DNA of 64,000 bases, taken from NCBI RefSeq assembly GCF_051020765.1, contig NC_134943.1, forward strand, positions 6,882,001 to 6,946,000, written 5' to 3'. The notes under the pieces are model-generated. The model did no database searches. It worked only from the letters and a program-made list of their open reading frames with translations, and was not told the DNA's origin. The stretch is from Lasioglossum baleicum. Taxonomy: Eukaryota; Arthropoda; Insecta; Hymenoptera; Halictidae. Position numbers and translations under genes: made by a program. Of this stretch, positions 24,776-37,100 are shown in pieces; the first letter of the stretch is position 1, and each line of letters starts with the position of its first letter.

Positions 24776-27700
24776 AGCAACATAGCTATGCCCATCCAGA
24801 GCAATTTTTCTAAAGAAAAGACAAATACTCCTCTGCAGCAAGTCTTCTATCTTCATTTTTGACATTAGTTGCTCCAGAGCAACACTTTCAGGGCTTACAG
24901 CTCTCTCAAGGCCGAAAGGAGCATTCTTCAGCTATACCTGCAGAGGGTCACATCTGGGATAGCGCTCCCTACGGGTCTAATCCTCTCCCTTTCTTTACAG
25001 TTTCATTAGAGGTTGCTCCTATGAATTATTAACTGCAAACGCAATCGCCTACGGCAGCAGAAATAGATTGATTGTTCGATAGCGTCGAGATAGGTTCCCA
25101 TTGGGGGATCCGTTGAAGCGAGACGCCCCATGCTTCCAGTCGGATCGGACGGGGCGAGAGGGGGCCCGCGAAAAGTTGCTAGATTTATTACGCCATTATT
25201 TCGACCGATAGGCCGCTGGTGAGGAACGTTTATGGGTTCGAACGGTGAAATTTGCCTGCGGGAGGTCAATATAACCTCTCGGCGCACCGAGGAACCCAGT
25301 TTCCTCCCTCCGGGACACACGCACGCATCGTCTCCTCGGCCTCGTAGTCGGACAGAAAACCAGGGCTACGATAAACGTTCCCACGACGGGTCCCGACGAC
25401 CTTTCGATTCTCTTCCACCGTTAAATCGCCCGAGCAGACACATTGTGCCACGTAGCGGCGCCATTTCTCGAAACGATGGCTACAATTCATAATCTCGTAC
25501 GATTGGAGGTCTCGTGGAAAACATAAAATTTAACATGGAAGATGCAGCAACGTTGGTATATTTTTTTCAGTTCATTTGCGTGGAAGTTGATTATTTTCGG
25601 ATTTTTAAACCGTCAAAGATGGACGATCTTTTGAGAATTAATTTGTGACGTTGTTGAAGAAACTGGGAATGTTCTTAGTAGGCAGAAAGGAGTTGTACGA
25701 GCCGATAGAAATTGCGTGCGGAGAAAGAGCAGATCTTTCAGTCAGATAGCGAACGAATGCCTTGCGAAACCAGCCGCGGCTCCTCGCAATTGTGCAACAT
25801 TTCTTTTACACGCAGTCGGACGGTTTAGAAGGATGCTCCGTTCCCGTATAAGAGGATGAAAGTCCTCGAACCGAAGCCTTGCCTCAACGTATTAGGCACC
25901 GGTCGGTCTGTCAGGCACGAAGATGGTCGTGGGAATCTTCTGTATCTTTTGGTAACGTTTCATTTTCGTGCCTTGTCTCTTCAACCTCGCCACTTACTCC
26001 TGAATAAAACAATTACCGAGAGTCAAACGCACATGTGAAGGTTCTCGCATTTACAACCGAGCCTCTTTCTAAACGGTGTTAAAAACCTCGTGGAAGTAAC
26101 TGAAACGTTTCACAGCTGTAAATGGAAGAAACAATTTACGTGAGACGTTGAAGAATTCCAGGTAGTTCGCGAAAATTATGGAATAAAATTCTAGTATGTA
26201 TATCTGAATATCGAGCAGACGATTTCGCGAATATTTGAGGGCCCGCGACAAGATGGCGACCGGATTCCCGCCGCGATCCGGAATAGAGACCGCGAATTTT
26301 CATTACTTTCGCGCAAACGACCGTTTGCGGACGGGGCCGTCGGCGAGCTTGGAAGTTTTGTCTGTATAGCACGCATTGTCCGGGACCAGGGAATGGCATC
26401 CTATTAAACTCGCCCCCAAGATGAAGGTGGCCCATTCTCCTCTCCCTCGGTCCAAGTACCGGAGATAGTCGAAAGAGCCAGCACAGGAGAGAGAGTGAGA
26501 GCAGCGTCCCAGGTACCCGGGGTCCTCTCGTAGCTTGCTCGTATTTCTGGAAGCCGATATTCATTCCTTCTCCGTGAAACTGGCTGCTTAAATTACCGGC
26601 ACTCGCCAAATTAGATTCTAACCCTGTCGAATAGACGGGGCTGCGCACCTATACGAGGTTTGACAATAAAGTCCGGCTACCCCATGCTGCAAAATTGCTG
26701 TACGATTGACGAACATCACTTCGGGTATACCTTGGATCTACCATGCACCCTTCGTGCTGGTGCTAGGGTATGTACCTCTAAAAGCAATTTTCGGAAGAGG
26801 TCTGTGGAATTTTCACATCTAATGTTCTGCTTTTCCTAACGTTGTCAAGGAAACGCGGAAAATGTGATCTTTAAACTGGTTTTAAAATTGTTTTTCAAAT
26901 GAGTGACTCCTAAACTACGAGCACCAAGAATAGAGAGTAATTCTCTGAAGTTTCTACCCAATCGCTTCGAAAATCGTTCCACTAGGGTAAATTACCATGA
27001 CGAACACCTTCTCCAGGGTTGTACCTTCGATCTAGCTAAAGAGACACTCAGCTGCGAAGTTCCCCAGCAATCTCAAAGTGATTTTTACCGTCGGATCCGA
27101 CACCGGATCGCAGTTTCCCGTGATCGCCGGTCGATTTAGAAACTGTTAGGAGTTTCGAGCGAGTTCGAGGACTTGCATCTTGATTCTCTGAAGCTCTCCG
27201 GTTGGCCCTTGACAGGACGGAGAGATTCCATGGTCGATGGTCGGGTCCCGATAAATCGGCGACGAGGATTTTTCCCCGACGGGCCGAGATAATCCTGCAG
27301 GAACGGGCCAATGGCGGGAGATGCAATTTGAAGTTCGGCCGACAACGATGTAGAATTACGGAGGAAAGTTCGGCCCGGTAATCGCCCGCGGCTCTGAATG
27401 TCAAGGGCAAAAGGGTAGCGGCGGTGGTGTCGGGTAGAGCAGAGTGTGGTGCTATGGGGGTGTAATGGCGGCGGCAGGGGTGGTGGGCGCCGGTGTGCCG
27501 GTGGTGGTCGATATTGGAACCGGCTAGGATCAGCGGAATTTACGATTTCCAGGGTCGAGTGGATGCTAGTACAATATCGAGCCCATTCTTCGTCGAATCG
27601 TTCGTGTACACCGGGAATTTTTCACCAGCCCGATCAGGCCCGGTCAAGCTCGGCTCGGCTCGGCGAACTCTCGGTGAAATTATATTACAGTAAATTCGCG

Positions 27701-27981
27701 GAACAGTTATTGCCGTCTGGTCCGATGCGACGGAAGAAAGGAACGCTCGTCGATCGACATTTATGTTCAGTTTATGGCCGCGTCGAACACAGCCGGCTGT
27801 CTTTTTATCGAGCACCGTTTTTCCGGAGAGAAATTCGGGTGAGCAGCATCACGAATCACTGGTGGTTTCCTTCCCTGTGAAAGATCTATTCAAATTATGT
27901 ACATTGCATATTTTTATATACAATTAACATTGTCTGCAACAATCAAACAGTGGTCATGTGGAAATTTCTTCCCTTCCTCAA
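24776..27981. other. Gene-poor stretch with a solitary mariner-like terminus
   Basis: No supported gene. A TACGAGGTTTGACAATAAAG motif at 26652-26671 resembles the terminal repeat of mariner elements (see findings). A G-rich patch is present at about 27415-27510. Confidence 0.4.
26652..26675 (+). mobile_element. Possible single end of a mariner-like element
   Basis: TACGAGGTTTGACAATAAAG is preceded by TA and has the general form of mariner terminal repeats, whose consensus contains GAGGT, then a pyrimidine/G stretch, then CAATAA. No matching inverted end is visible within the next few kilobases and no transposase frame follows, so this would be a truncated copy. The identification rests on a short motif. 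Confidence 0.35.
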
Positions 27982-28123
27982 CCCTTTAACTGCGGGTGTG
28001 GTTTATAAAACATTGAGTAACTTCCTCCTTTTTCGAAGTCTATTAAGAAATAGAATATCACTTCAGTAATATAATATAAAATTGTAGCGATCGACTGGGC
28101 TAAAAGTACCCGCAGTTAAAGGG
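27982..28123. mobile_element. 142-bp piggyBac-like MITE
   Basis: The ends are a near-perfect inverted repeat: CCCTTTAACTGCGGGT on the left and ACCCGCAGTTAAAGGG on the right (16 bp). The right flank is TTAA (28124-28127) and the left flank is TCAA (27978-27981), fitting the TTAA target of piggyBac elements with one substitution. Termini starting CCC are also typical of piggyBac. The AT-rich interior carries no frame. Confidence 0.75.
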
Positions 28124-28127
28124 TTAA

Positions 28128-31100
28128 CAATCTTGTTGCTGCAAGAATACTGTAATAAGAAATTTCAGTGACAGTGAAATGAGAAATTCGAAGGATCTAA
28201 TGGTTCTTGCGCAGAAAATGAGACTATGCCATTGAGGTAAATTGACAGAGACGTGCACACGAGGGTCAAACATAGTACAGGGAAGGTGTCAGAGTCGATG
28301 TGCTCGTGCAGGATCCCCCCGGCACCCGTAAAGTCGTAAGGATCTCCGGAATGGTTGTACCGGCTAACCCTTTTGGTTATCCTCGAGCTGTGGGTAGGCA
28401 GGAAGGTGCTGTGGCGATTCTCTCACCGGTGTATACCGACCCTCTATGGACCCAGACATCGGCTACATTGGACGGATAACAGCGTCGCATCGGACAGAGA
28501 ACCCTCGACGACATTAACGCGACCCCTGGCACTTTGAGTCTTGAATATCAACGACATTAGCAGCAACCCCTGGCAAGTTGATGGCTCAGAACGGCTTCGG
28601 AATGCGAAAACCCCGTAGGACGATGGTCAGAATAGGATCCGCCTGGCTTTTCGAGGCTCTGGAATATTTCCAGGACGCGTAATCCCATTGGGAGATCAGT
28701 GCTAACTATAGAGAACGCTGCTGGGGGCTCAGCTCGTGCAAAAAATTGGTTTTCGGGGGTTTCAAAGAAACGTGGCTCTGGATTTTGCTAATTTTCTGAT
28801 AGCTCTCCCATCTCTGGCATAGGTCTAGTAGAAGATAGTATGCTAACTGTCGAGGAGATAATTCTTCTCATAGGGAGGAAAGCTTCCGTCATAAGGGGGG
28901 GTAAGTTTTCTCGTAGGAGAAATTTGTTTCCACCGGTTTAAAGTCACACAACTCTAGATTTCGCTAACTTGCCGACAGATTAGCGATCCCTGACGAGAGG
29001 AACGCCATTGGCAAAAGTCGTTACGGTTCTCCACGGTGCTGTTCAAGTTTGCGACACGCTCCTCTTGCGCGAGATCAAGAGGTTGGCCTCTTGATGCCTG
29101 CGAGGAGGGGGATCCCATTCGAGAACTTTTAGAGTTTCATGGGAGAGGCGGCTCCTCTTCGCCACTGCCGTTACCCGGCGGTGTACTTCGGAAGCCTAGC
29201 AAGGCTAGCTCGGGCTGAGTTGTTCGCGGGGGAGCCTAAAGTCTGGGATGTAACCGTTTGTTAGCTTTAAGGGGTTAGACCATTTTTGTGGCCCAACGGT
29301 AATAAACACTTTTCGAATTTTTTTAAAAATAATCAAAGCAACAAATATCTATTAAAATATTTCCGAGTTACTCCTCCACTTTTAAAAAAACTCACTTCCC
29401 TTTCGATCCATTTCGTTTTCTTTCACGGTCGTTAGAATAAAAACTTCCGATACAGTAGAAACGTCCGTGGAGAGACCGTGGCCGAGTCGGACCGTCCAAT
29501 TCCGATATCGTGGAACGAACGACCTCCCGGGACGTACACGAAAGAGGAGGAACCAGATGTTCGGTGGATCTCGAGTAAAAGCCGATCGATAGTCTGGCCA
29601 GACCGATTGGAAAATCTGTACCCACTTCCGTTTCCCCGCGGCTCCTCGATTTCGATTCGACACGTGCCAGACTATCCGCAACGAGTCTACCAACCCTCCC
29701 GCCCCCCTTGAACCCTCTTTACACCGTCACCACCACCCCACATAGAACTCACCGCGTCGCCAGTAGATTCGCCTGGGTTTCTCCTGCGGGATCCAATCTC
29801 AATTTCCCTGGAGTACTCTGTGAGAAATATCCGGCGTTTTCTCGTTGTCGGTGCCTTTCTCTTCCCGCTTCGATTTTTCGGTGTCCGTCTTTTATCGCCT
29901 GTCCGTTCCATTCGACGGGACAAGACCGTCCATCCGTATCGTTCCTGGAGCTCCGTTAAATCGCGACGACGACGACGACCAAACGCGCGACTGTTTCACA
30001 TGGATCCTGCGGAACCTTCGATTCTCTCACTCGAGTGCGTCGGACCGACCGCTCGTCATTTTCACACTCGGATTCTCCCAGCGAAAAATTAATTTTTAAT
30101 CCTGAGGACCGCTATTTTAGCAGAAAGTTGCATTCATCCTGAGCGTTCGCGTTTTCTTCTTCTGTCGCTTTCGTAGTTGACAGTGCACAAAATGCATTAA
30201 AAGAAATCTCATCATTCGCTCTCGCAAAAAAATGTGGCACGATCGTTGCTGGTGTATCCGAGCCTTAAAAAAGTCAGGAGTATTCGCGGCGGTCGTTATC
30301 GTCGCAGAAACAATCATCTCTTCGGCGCGGCGTCGCCCCTCGGCAGATCAGGACCTAGGATCACCCCTCGAGACGAGACGGGAGACACGGCAAAGGAGGT
30401 CACCCTATCCGGGGGAAGAATTGCGCGTCGGATAAGAAATTTCGGGAAGGGGGGTGCGTGTAAGGTGGATAGAGAAGAGTATACACCCCTGTGTGGATCG
30501 AAGGGTCTCGTCTGGCGAAGTTCTCGGCTCGTCTCGAAAATCTGGCAGCGGTGACACATCGACGAGGTGTTCCCGAGGTGGCGTTACACAAATTAGCGAC
30601 CTTTATTCCGCCCTCTCCGCTTTAAGTCTACGGGGCGCGGGCTGCTCGAACCTGTGGGGGTGGTGTGGGCCACGGGAATCAATGGCGCAGCTGACGAGCA
30701 TTTGGCTGCGCATGTGCGCAGACAATTCTATCGACCGTCGCTGCAGCACAGACACGGCCTACCCCTTCCAACCCCTCGGAGCCAGGCTGATCCCTAGCAG
30801 AACGGGCTGGTTCGGTGTGTCTCCCACCCCCACCCCCCTCTATGGGCTTGTTTCTCGAAGATACGAGCGACGCTGCGGTCGTGAGTGTCGCGGGCGGACA
30901 CCGCCAACCCTCCTGGAGGGGTTGAAAGGGGTGAGAGAGAGAGAGCTCTGGAGCACCGGCTGCGACGGCGCTGCAACGCTACGCGGCCTTGACTCCGCTG
31001 ACGTCGCCAACTTTCCCCGATGATCCAGCCAGTGGCAGACACCCCGGCGACTCCAGGATCTCCCAACCCCCTTGCTCTCTATCTTCATCTCCCCTTCTCA

Positions 31101-34100
31101 CTCTCTCAGGCTTTCCTCTGTATACTCTTCTCTTTCTCTATCTCTGGTTTTTCTCTCTATTCGCTCACGTTTCCGCCAACCCGCAGCATATATGTGTCCC
31201 TCCGCGCCTCTTCTGTCTCTCCACCCTCGAATTCTTTCCTCGTTGGCGCAGGACTGGAGGAGGAGGATTACCCGGTCCTCATAACCCATTTCACAGTGGA
31301 AAAAGTCGCGGAGAATCGCGCACGGAAGTCGGTCGATCGGCGCGAACGCCACCCATCTCTCTACCAGCTTCTCTTTCGACGGTCTCGTAAAGCTATTCGC
31401 GATGAACGATCGTTGCCTGTACGACTCTCCGCGCCATTTCTGCTTACGTCGGCCTCTCTTTAATTTTCGCCAACTGCCTACCTCAATTACGATCAACCAG
31501 AAAATTAGCATTGATCTCAGAGAAGTGGCTTTACGAAAAAAGTGAGAAAATTTCGAAAGAATTCGAATGGATCTATCGTGACTGTCACGGGATCATGAAT
31601 AACATCCGGCAATGTTCAAGTCCATAAATTGAGTAATCAGATTTTCGCGCCAGGGGGTGAACTTTGTTAAAATTCGTGGCTCCCGGCGATTTTCGATCAG
31701 GTTTTCTCCGGGTAAGGGCGCCTCCCGACGCATGTACTCGGCGAGTCGTGTCGGGCACGGTCGATTATCATATCCTGGAATTGAGTCGCTTTACGCGCGA
31801 AGCATCGCGCGGACATCTCTCGATCGGCGCTGGATCGCCGGCACGCCCTGTGCACCTCGGTGTTTATTCTCGCGTGCGCTGCATTATGCATGCATCCCCG
31901 GCGGGTATTAATATTGCGCGCATGGTACTCTAGAGCCTCGACCAGTCTACTGCTCCCTCTGCTGTCGGGAGAGAGTTTATCGACCACCGGACCGACGTGT
32001 ACGCAACAAATCGCTTTACCCGCGTATTCATCCGTCGAGGAAGAGCCGTGGAAAAGCGAGACGCGCCGGGGGAGAGTACGTCCCCCGTAACCTTTGACAC
32101 GACCGGCCGTGCAAGATTACGACGAACTAACCTCGTGTAGACGTAGAAATTCTTTGAAGTCACCCTTGCTACCCAGAGAGAAAGAGAGAAAGCAGGAGAG
32201 ACGGAAGAGATGGAATGAAGAGGGGGAGAAAGGAGTACTCGGAGAAAGTTTAAAGCCTCGTTCGATATGGGCGGCCGACTTTAAGACCTTTCTTTCCCCG
32301 CCGCGTCGGTTTCAGCAGGTTCGTTCCCTGCGACCCACGCGACAACCATAATCGAGGGGTGTGGCGCGCGGGCGAAGGTGTGTTTTGTGCCGGGTCTCTA
32401 TCTCTTCGTGTCGTCCTCTTTTTTTTTTCTCTCCTCAGTTTCGTTCGACGCGGTCGTATCTTAAGTAATGACTCCTGAAGGAGAGTAGTCGCTGATGACA
32501 GAAGAAGAGGGTGACAGAGGGTGGCTGGGTACACGTCTATCGCGTTTCACGCGACATTGCGCCCCGAGCCGTCGTTGTTGCTCTTTTTACGCCTTGTCGG
32601 AAGCAACAGGACGTAACGACTCGATCCGCCGCGCCCCTAACCGGTTCAAGAAGAGCCCGGTCGTTTCGGGGTTGCGGGGGTGTGGCTTCCGATGTCAGAT
32701 ACCATTGCGTTTACTTGTGTATGGTTTAAAAAGCTTCAAGCGAGGTAGAACTGTGAATAACATTCGGCGTTTCTATCTCCTCGCTGTATACTGTCAGGTA
32801 TCATGTACAACGTGAACTGTACTCAACAATAATGAGTTGAGAAGGAGCATCGAGAGGGACAACTCGGTGGCATCGATCGCAGAACAGCAGCGCGTGTTGC
32901 TCGCAACTTCGAATTTCCCTTTCGACGTCTTCGTATTTCGCTGGCCCCGTAATCAGAAGCGCAGCCCTCCGGAGCAATTTTACCCCTTTGTTGGTAAACG
33001 GTCGGGTCCGAAAATCAGGCATCGCTCTCCGCCCATGGCGTGCAGCTCCTCCCCCCTCGGTGTCGCAGTTGTAGCTCGTCCCGCCGACGGTTAACGATGG
33101 TTTTCGCCGTTTCCGTCATCCTCGACACGGGTTGCCGGCGTACTGTCAACTATCAGCGGCCAGACAATAGCGTGATTAGGGCACAATGTCCCCTCCCTCT
33201 GCCTGGGTTTCCTCGATTGCTACCGGGCTGCCTTTCCGTTTCCACTGCAGAACGCGTGCAGCGGCCACAAAAGGACACGCTGCGAGCGAGTACGAGAGCA
33301 AGTTGGAGCGAGTTCGAGCGTTCTCTCTGTCGCGGAGACCGGTCGTGCCCTAACGTCGCGCTGATCTCTCCTTCGCTTTCTCTCCAGAGAACCGGAAGCC
33401 ATTGTGTGTGCACGGCGCGGCGACCGGTGTTTCTCTCGGTTTCTCCCGGCCGCGCTAGCGCTCTCTCTCTCTTTCTCTCTCTCTCTCTCCGCATGTCCGT
33501 CTCTCTGTCTCCCGCACCCTGTCTCCCGATTCGTGTCGTCGAGCCCGTCGAGGGAGTGTTGCGGCGCACGCCTGCGGGATGTCAACCGCGCATTAACTTG
33601 ATGTATGAGCTTCAGAGCCGCGACACTGTCTGCCGGATGGCTCCCGTTTACCAGCTTCGACCGGCCCCGGGAAAAGAACCCCGAGCGAGTTTTCGCACCA
33701 CGCCGCTCCTTTTTCAGAGCCAAAGAGCACCACACCCCCCGAGGGCCAACGTCCTTCTGCATAGGATCTCTTTCAGCCAGTCACCGAGCTGTCAGCTTCT
33801 CCCCGAAGACCTTCAACTTCGCTGCCATCGGCCTTCTCTTTCTCTCTTGTGACCTTGCCGGTTGCGCTCGAGATCAACGGCATGTTTCCCGATGCACGAC
33901 CTTCTACGGATTGTATATCAGGCATTCATTAAAGGAACTCCTCGGAACTTCAACCAACAATATTTGTGAATATACTTCTTTGAGACACATTTCAGATTTA
34001 GAAGGAGAATGTTGGTAGTGTTTGCTCAGGGAAGAATCACCGAGGTGCGTGAGAATCTGCCGATTTTCCTCGGGGCTCACAGTGTTTACGCAACCAGTAT

Positions 34101-37100
34101 GGTTTTCGCGCGATTTGCGTTGTTCCCCGGACAGCCTATTCCATCAAACAGCCACGCACATCAAGGGGGATGATTCCACCCTTGCGTCTCTCTCTCCGGC
34201 GTCGCATCGCCTCGTCCCTGATGAAACGAGGCAGATTAGCTTCGGTCCCTGTTTGGGGAGCTGATTAGCCGGCGGCCCTTTGACGCTAGTCGGGTAGAAT
34301 CTCCTGCAAATGACGATTCTCACCGTTTTCCGGGCTGTTTCACCGGGCACGTGTCGAGAACGCGGGAAATCCGAGCCTGTCAGATTTTTCATGTTAATCA
34401 GTGGGGGAGAAGATATTCCTTGGTGTTAAAACACAAACACAACACAAAATCTTTTCCTTGTCAAGCCTTTAACTCGGAGGATCAAGTTTTTACGTTTTCA
34501 GTAATACGTAGGGGGTAAAAGCAAACCCACAAACTAAGCCTGCAAGCCATGAAAAAATTTTAGTGTGTTCCGTAATACCAAATTCGTCAATGTGAATCGA
34601 TTGTTGACGGATTCATTTATTTAAAAAATGTTTCCACCCCCACGGCACGGTTTGTATAGTAAACATTTTCAATTCAGCTCGCTCCACTAGCTATACAATT
34701 TATTCCCCGAGAAGGTTCAATGCTCGCGGGACTGTTTCCATCGCGTTTCATCGAGAACCCGTAAAGCTGCTTGGAAGTGACCCGTCGAGCGTAAAGAGCC
34801 CGTCGTCCAGATCCCGCGAGCGGGTACAGGGGCGGTTGGACGCAGACCAGCCACGAGAAGAGATCGAATTTCCGTCCGGTCGTAAAGTTGGACGGGGATG
34901 AAACTAACTTGCCCGATGGCGGCGTCCTCGTTTCGAATTCTCGGTGCGGCGTTGTTACGTGGGTCGGACGGGTCGCTGCGTCACACGGCCGGTCGAGCAT
35001 ACGCGCAGAAGGATTGTCCTCGGAATATATCCTGTGCGTGGGATCCCCAGGAACGGTCGCCAAAGGGGGTAAGGACATTTCGTTCGCTCAGAATGATTCG
35101 AGTCGACCGGGTTTTTGTAAGACGCATCCCAGGGGTCGCGTGGGTAACGACGGATTCGCGTCGGGTACGCTCTGGGGAACGTGTGACGCGTCTCCGACGC
35201 CATTTTTATAGAATACCTTCTCTCGTCTGATCGCTATACTTGCGAGAAGGAGCCATTCTTTTGAAAGATACGTTCAAAACTGAAGTTTCCGACATAAGAC
35301 ATTTGGTTATTATAACATTAATTTTGTAGGTAATAATACTTTTTCGATACCGTCTGACCCACCGAGGCTAGGATCACATTTTCCACGGTCCACATGAATT
35401 TGTCCCCAAAATTTTCATGAAACTGGAGAAGATCATTGTCAGACACGCCCACGGAATAGAATACGCAGACCGGGAAATTGAAAGGGTAAAGAGACAGTCT
35501 AGAAGAATCATCCCTCGAATAAGAACGCGGAATGCAACGTGACCAGTCGGAGGCTCGCGGCGCTCGCTCTCGCGAGAGTTGGAACCGGGGCCAAGAAAGA
35601 TCGTTGGCTTTTCTTGGAGCAAAGAGAGGGCGAGCTGGTGGGCTTTCTTGGCGCGTCAGGGTTTCGCCGCGGGGTTGCGCAACGCGGCCGCCAGATGCCA
35701 AGTTGGCTGCGGATCAGAAGAGGAGAAGAAGAAGCGGAGGAGCAAGAAGCGAAACGTCGAGGAGGAGAGAATCTCTAGATGAGCGACGAGGAGTGAAAGG
35801 AACGAAGGGGGTTTAGAGGTAGGGTCTGGGGAGAATGGGGTGCGTTTTTGCGGCTCTCCCCCTGGCCCTCTCCGAAAATCTCATCCTCGACTGGATTTCG
35901 GGTTCGCGTGGAAGTCACGAGGCGTTGCTCCGGTGCGCGTCTCGACGTTTCGATCCGGGCCGACGCACGGTGTCGTCGCCCACCGTTGGAGGACGACGCG
36001 TGCCGGCGACCCCGTTTCACCTCTTCTCTTCAGCTTCCTCTCCTCTCTGCCTCTCTATCGGTCTCTCTTTTTCGCTTTTCCTCTCTCGATCTATCATCGG
36101 GACCAGCCTCTCCCTCGCGGTGACTTTATCCGATCTCGCCGGTTATATGGTGCTATCGCGATTCCGTGGCACGCTATAATGAAGATTTATAGGGAGCTTA
36201 GGGGTGGGATCATCGAGAGGACGGCTTATTGCCGGCCCCCGGAAAGTTTTCAAGGTTTAAGCACCCGCGTCTTGCGCCCCCCCCCTCTCTCTCTCTCCTC
36301 TCCTCCGCAGTCAACGTACTCGAGGGCGGCGGGGGTGTGCAGGACAACACCGGTATATTAAACTTTTTATAGAGCCGGAGAGGGAAAGCAGTAAGAGGAT
36401 TCTGTCATATTAAAATGTTCTCGGTACCAGAAGCTCCTCGTCCTCGTAGTCGTCGTATTCCGCTCTCCCGAGAATAGAGTCCCCGACTCCCTTTTCTTCT
36501 CTCCTTTCACCTGCGACGCGCGTATTCGATAAAACCGAGGTTCCCATAGTCGTCCGAGTTTTGGTGGTACGGCTATTATTGGCGCCGGAAGAATGCAGTT
36601 TTCGCAGTAAATAAGATAGTTTATTGGCCCGACAGCCGCCTTTGAACCCACGCTCTGCCCCCCCAAGGCGGTCGTTCCTCGACCGGGAAAAAATACGTAC
36701 CTACCCGGTGCAGCTTTCCGTCTACGCGGAAAAATCGGTTTTACGACGCCTTGTGGGCTTTAGTGCGCGAGCTCGATGGTTATCGGACTTGAACTCCCGC
36801 TTTAAGCAGTTTATCGCGAGCCGAGATGCGGGCCCGAGCCGGTTCAACGCCTCACTGCTCGCGTTCGGCGCGTGCGAGACGAGAAATCGACCTGGTGCTC
36901 GTCGGACATGCAGTAGAGACTTCTTAAGTAGTCGTTAGAATTGGCAATTTTACTGTTCACCGGTTGTCTCGTTATTTATGCACGATTATTTATCCACCTT
37001 TCTTGGTGATCATTATAACAAAAATTAATATGTGAAATACGCAATTGAAAAGACATCGGTAGCAGTGGATGCACGAGCGTGTGCTTCGAGATTGTTATCG

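Noticed and set aside
33040..33852. 270-codon open frame on the plus strand
   Set aside because: Proline/serine/arginine-rich translation of GC- and CT-rich DNA with an internal simple repeat. No recognisable domain.
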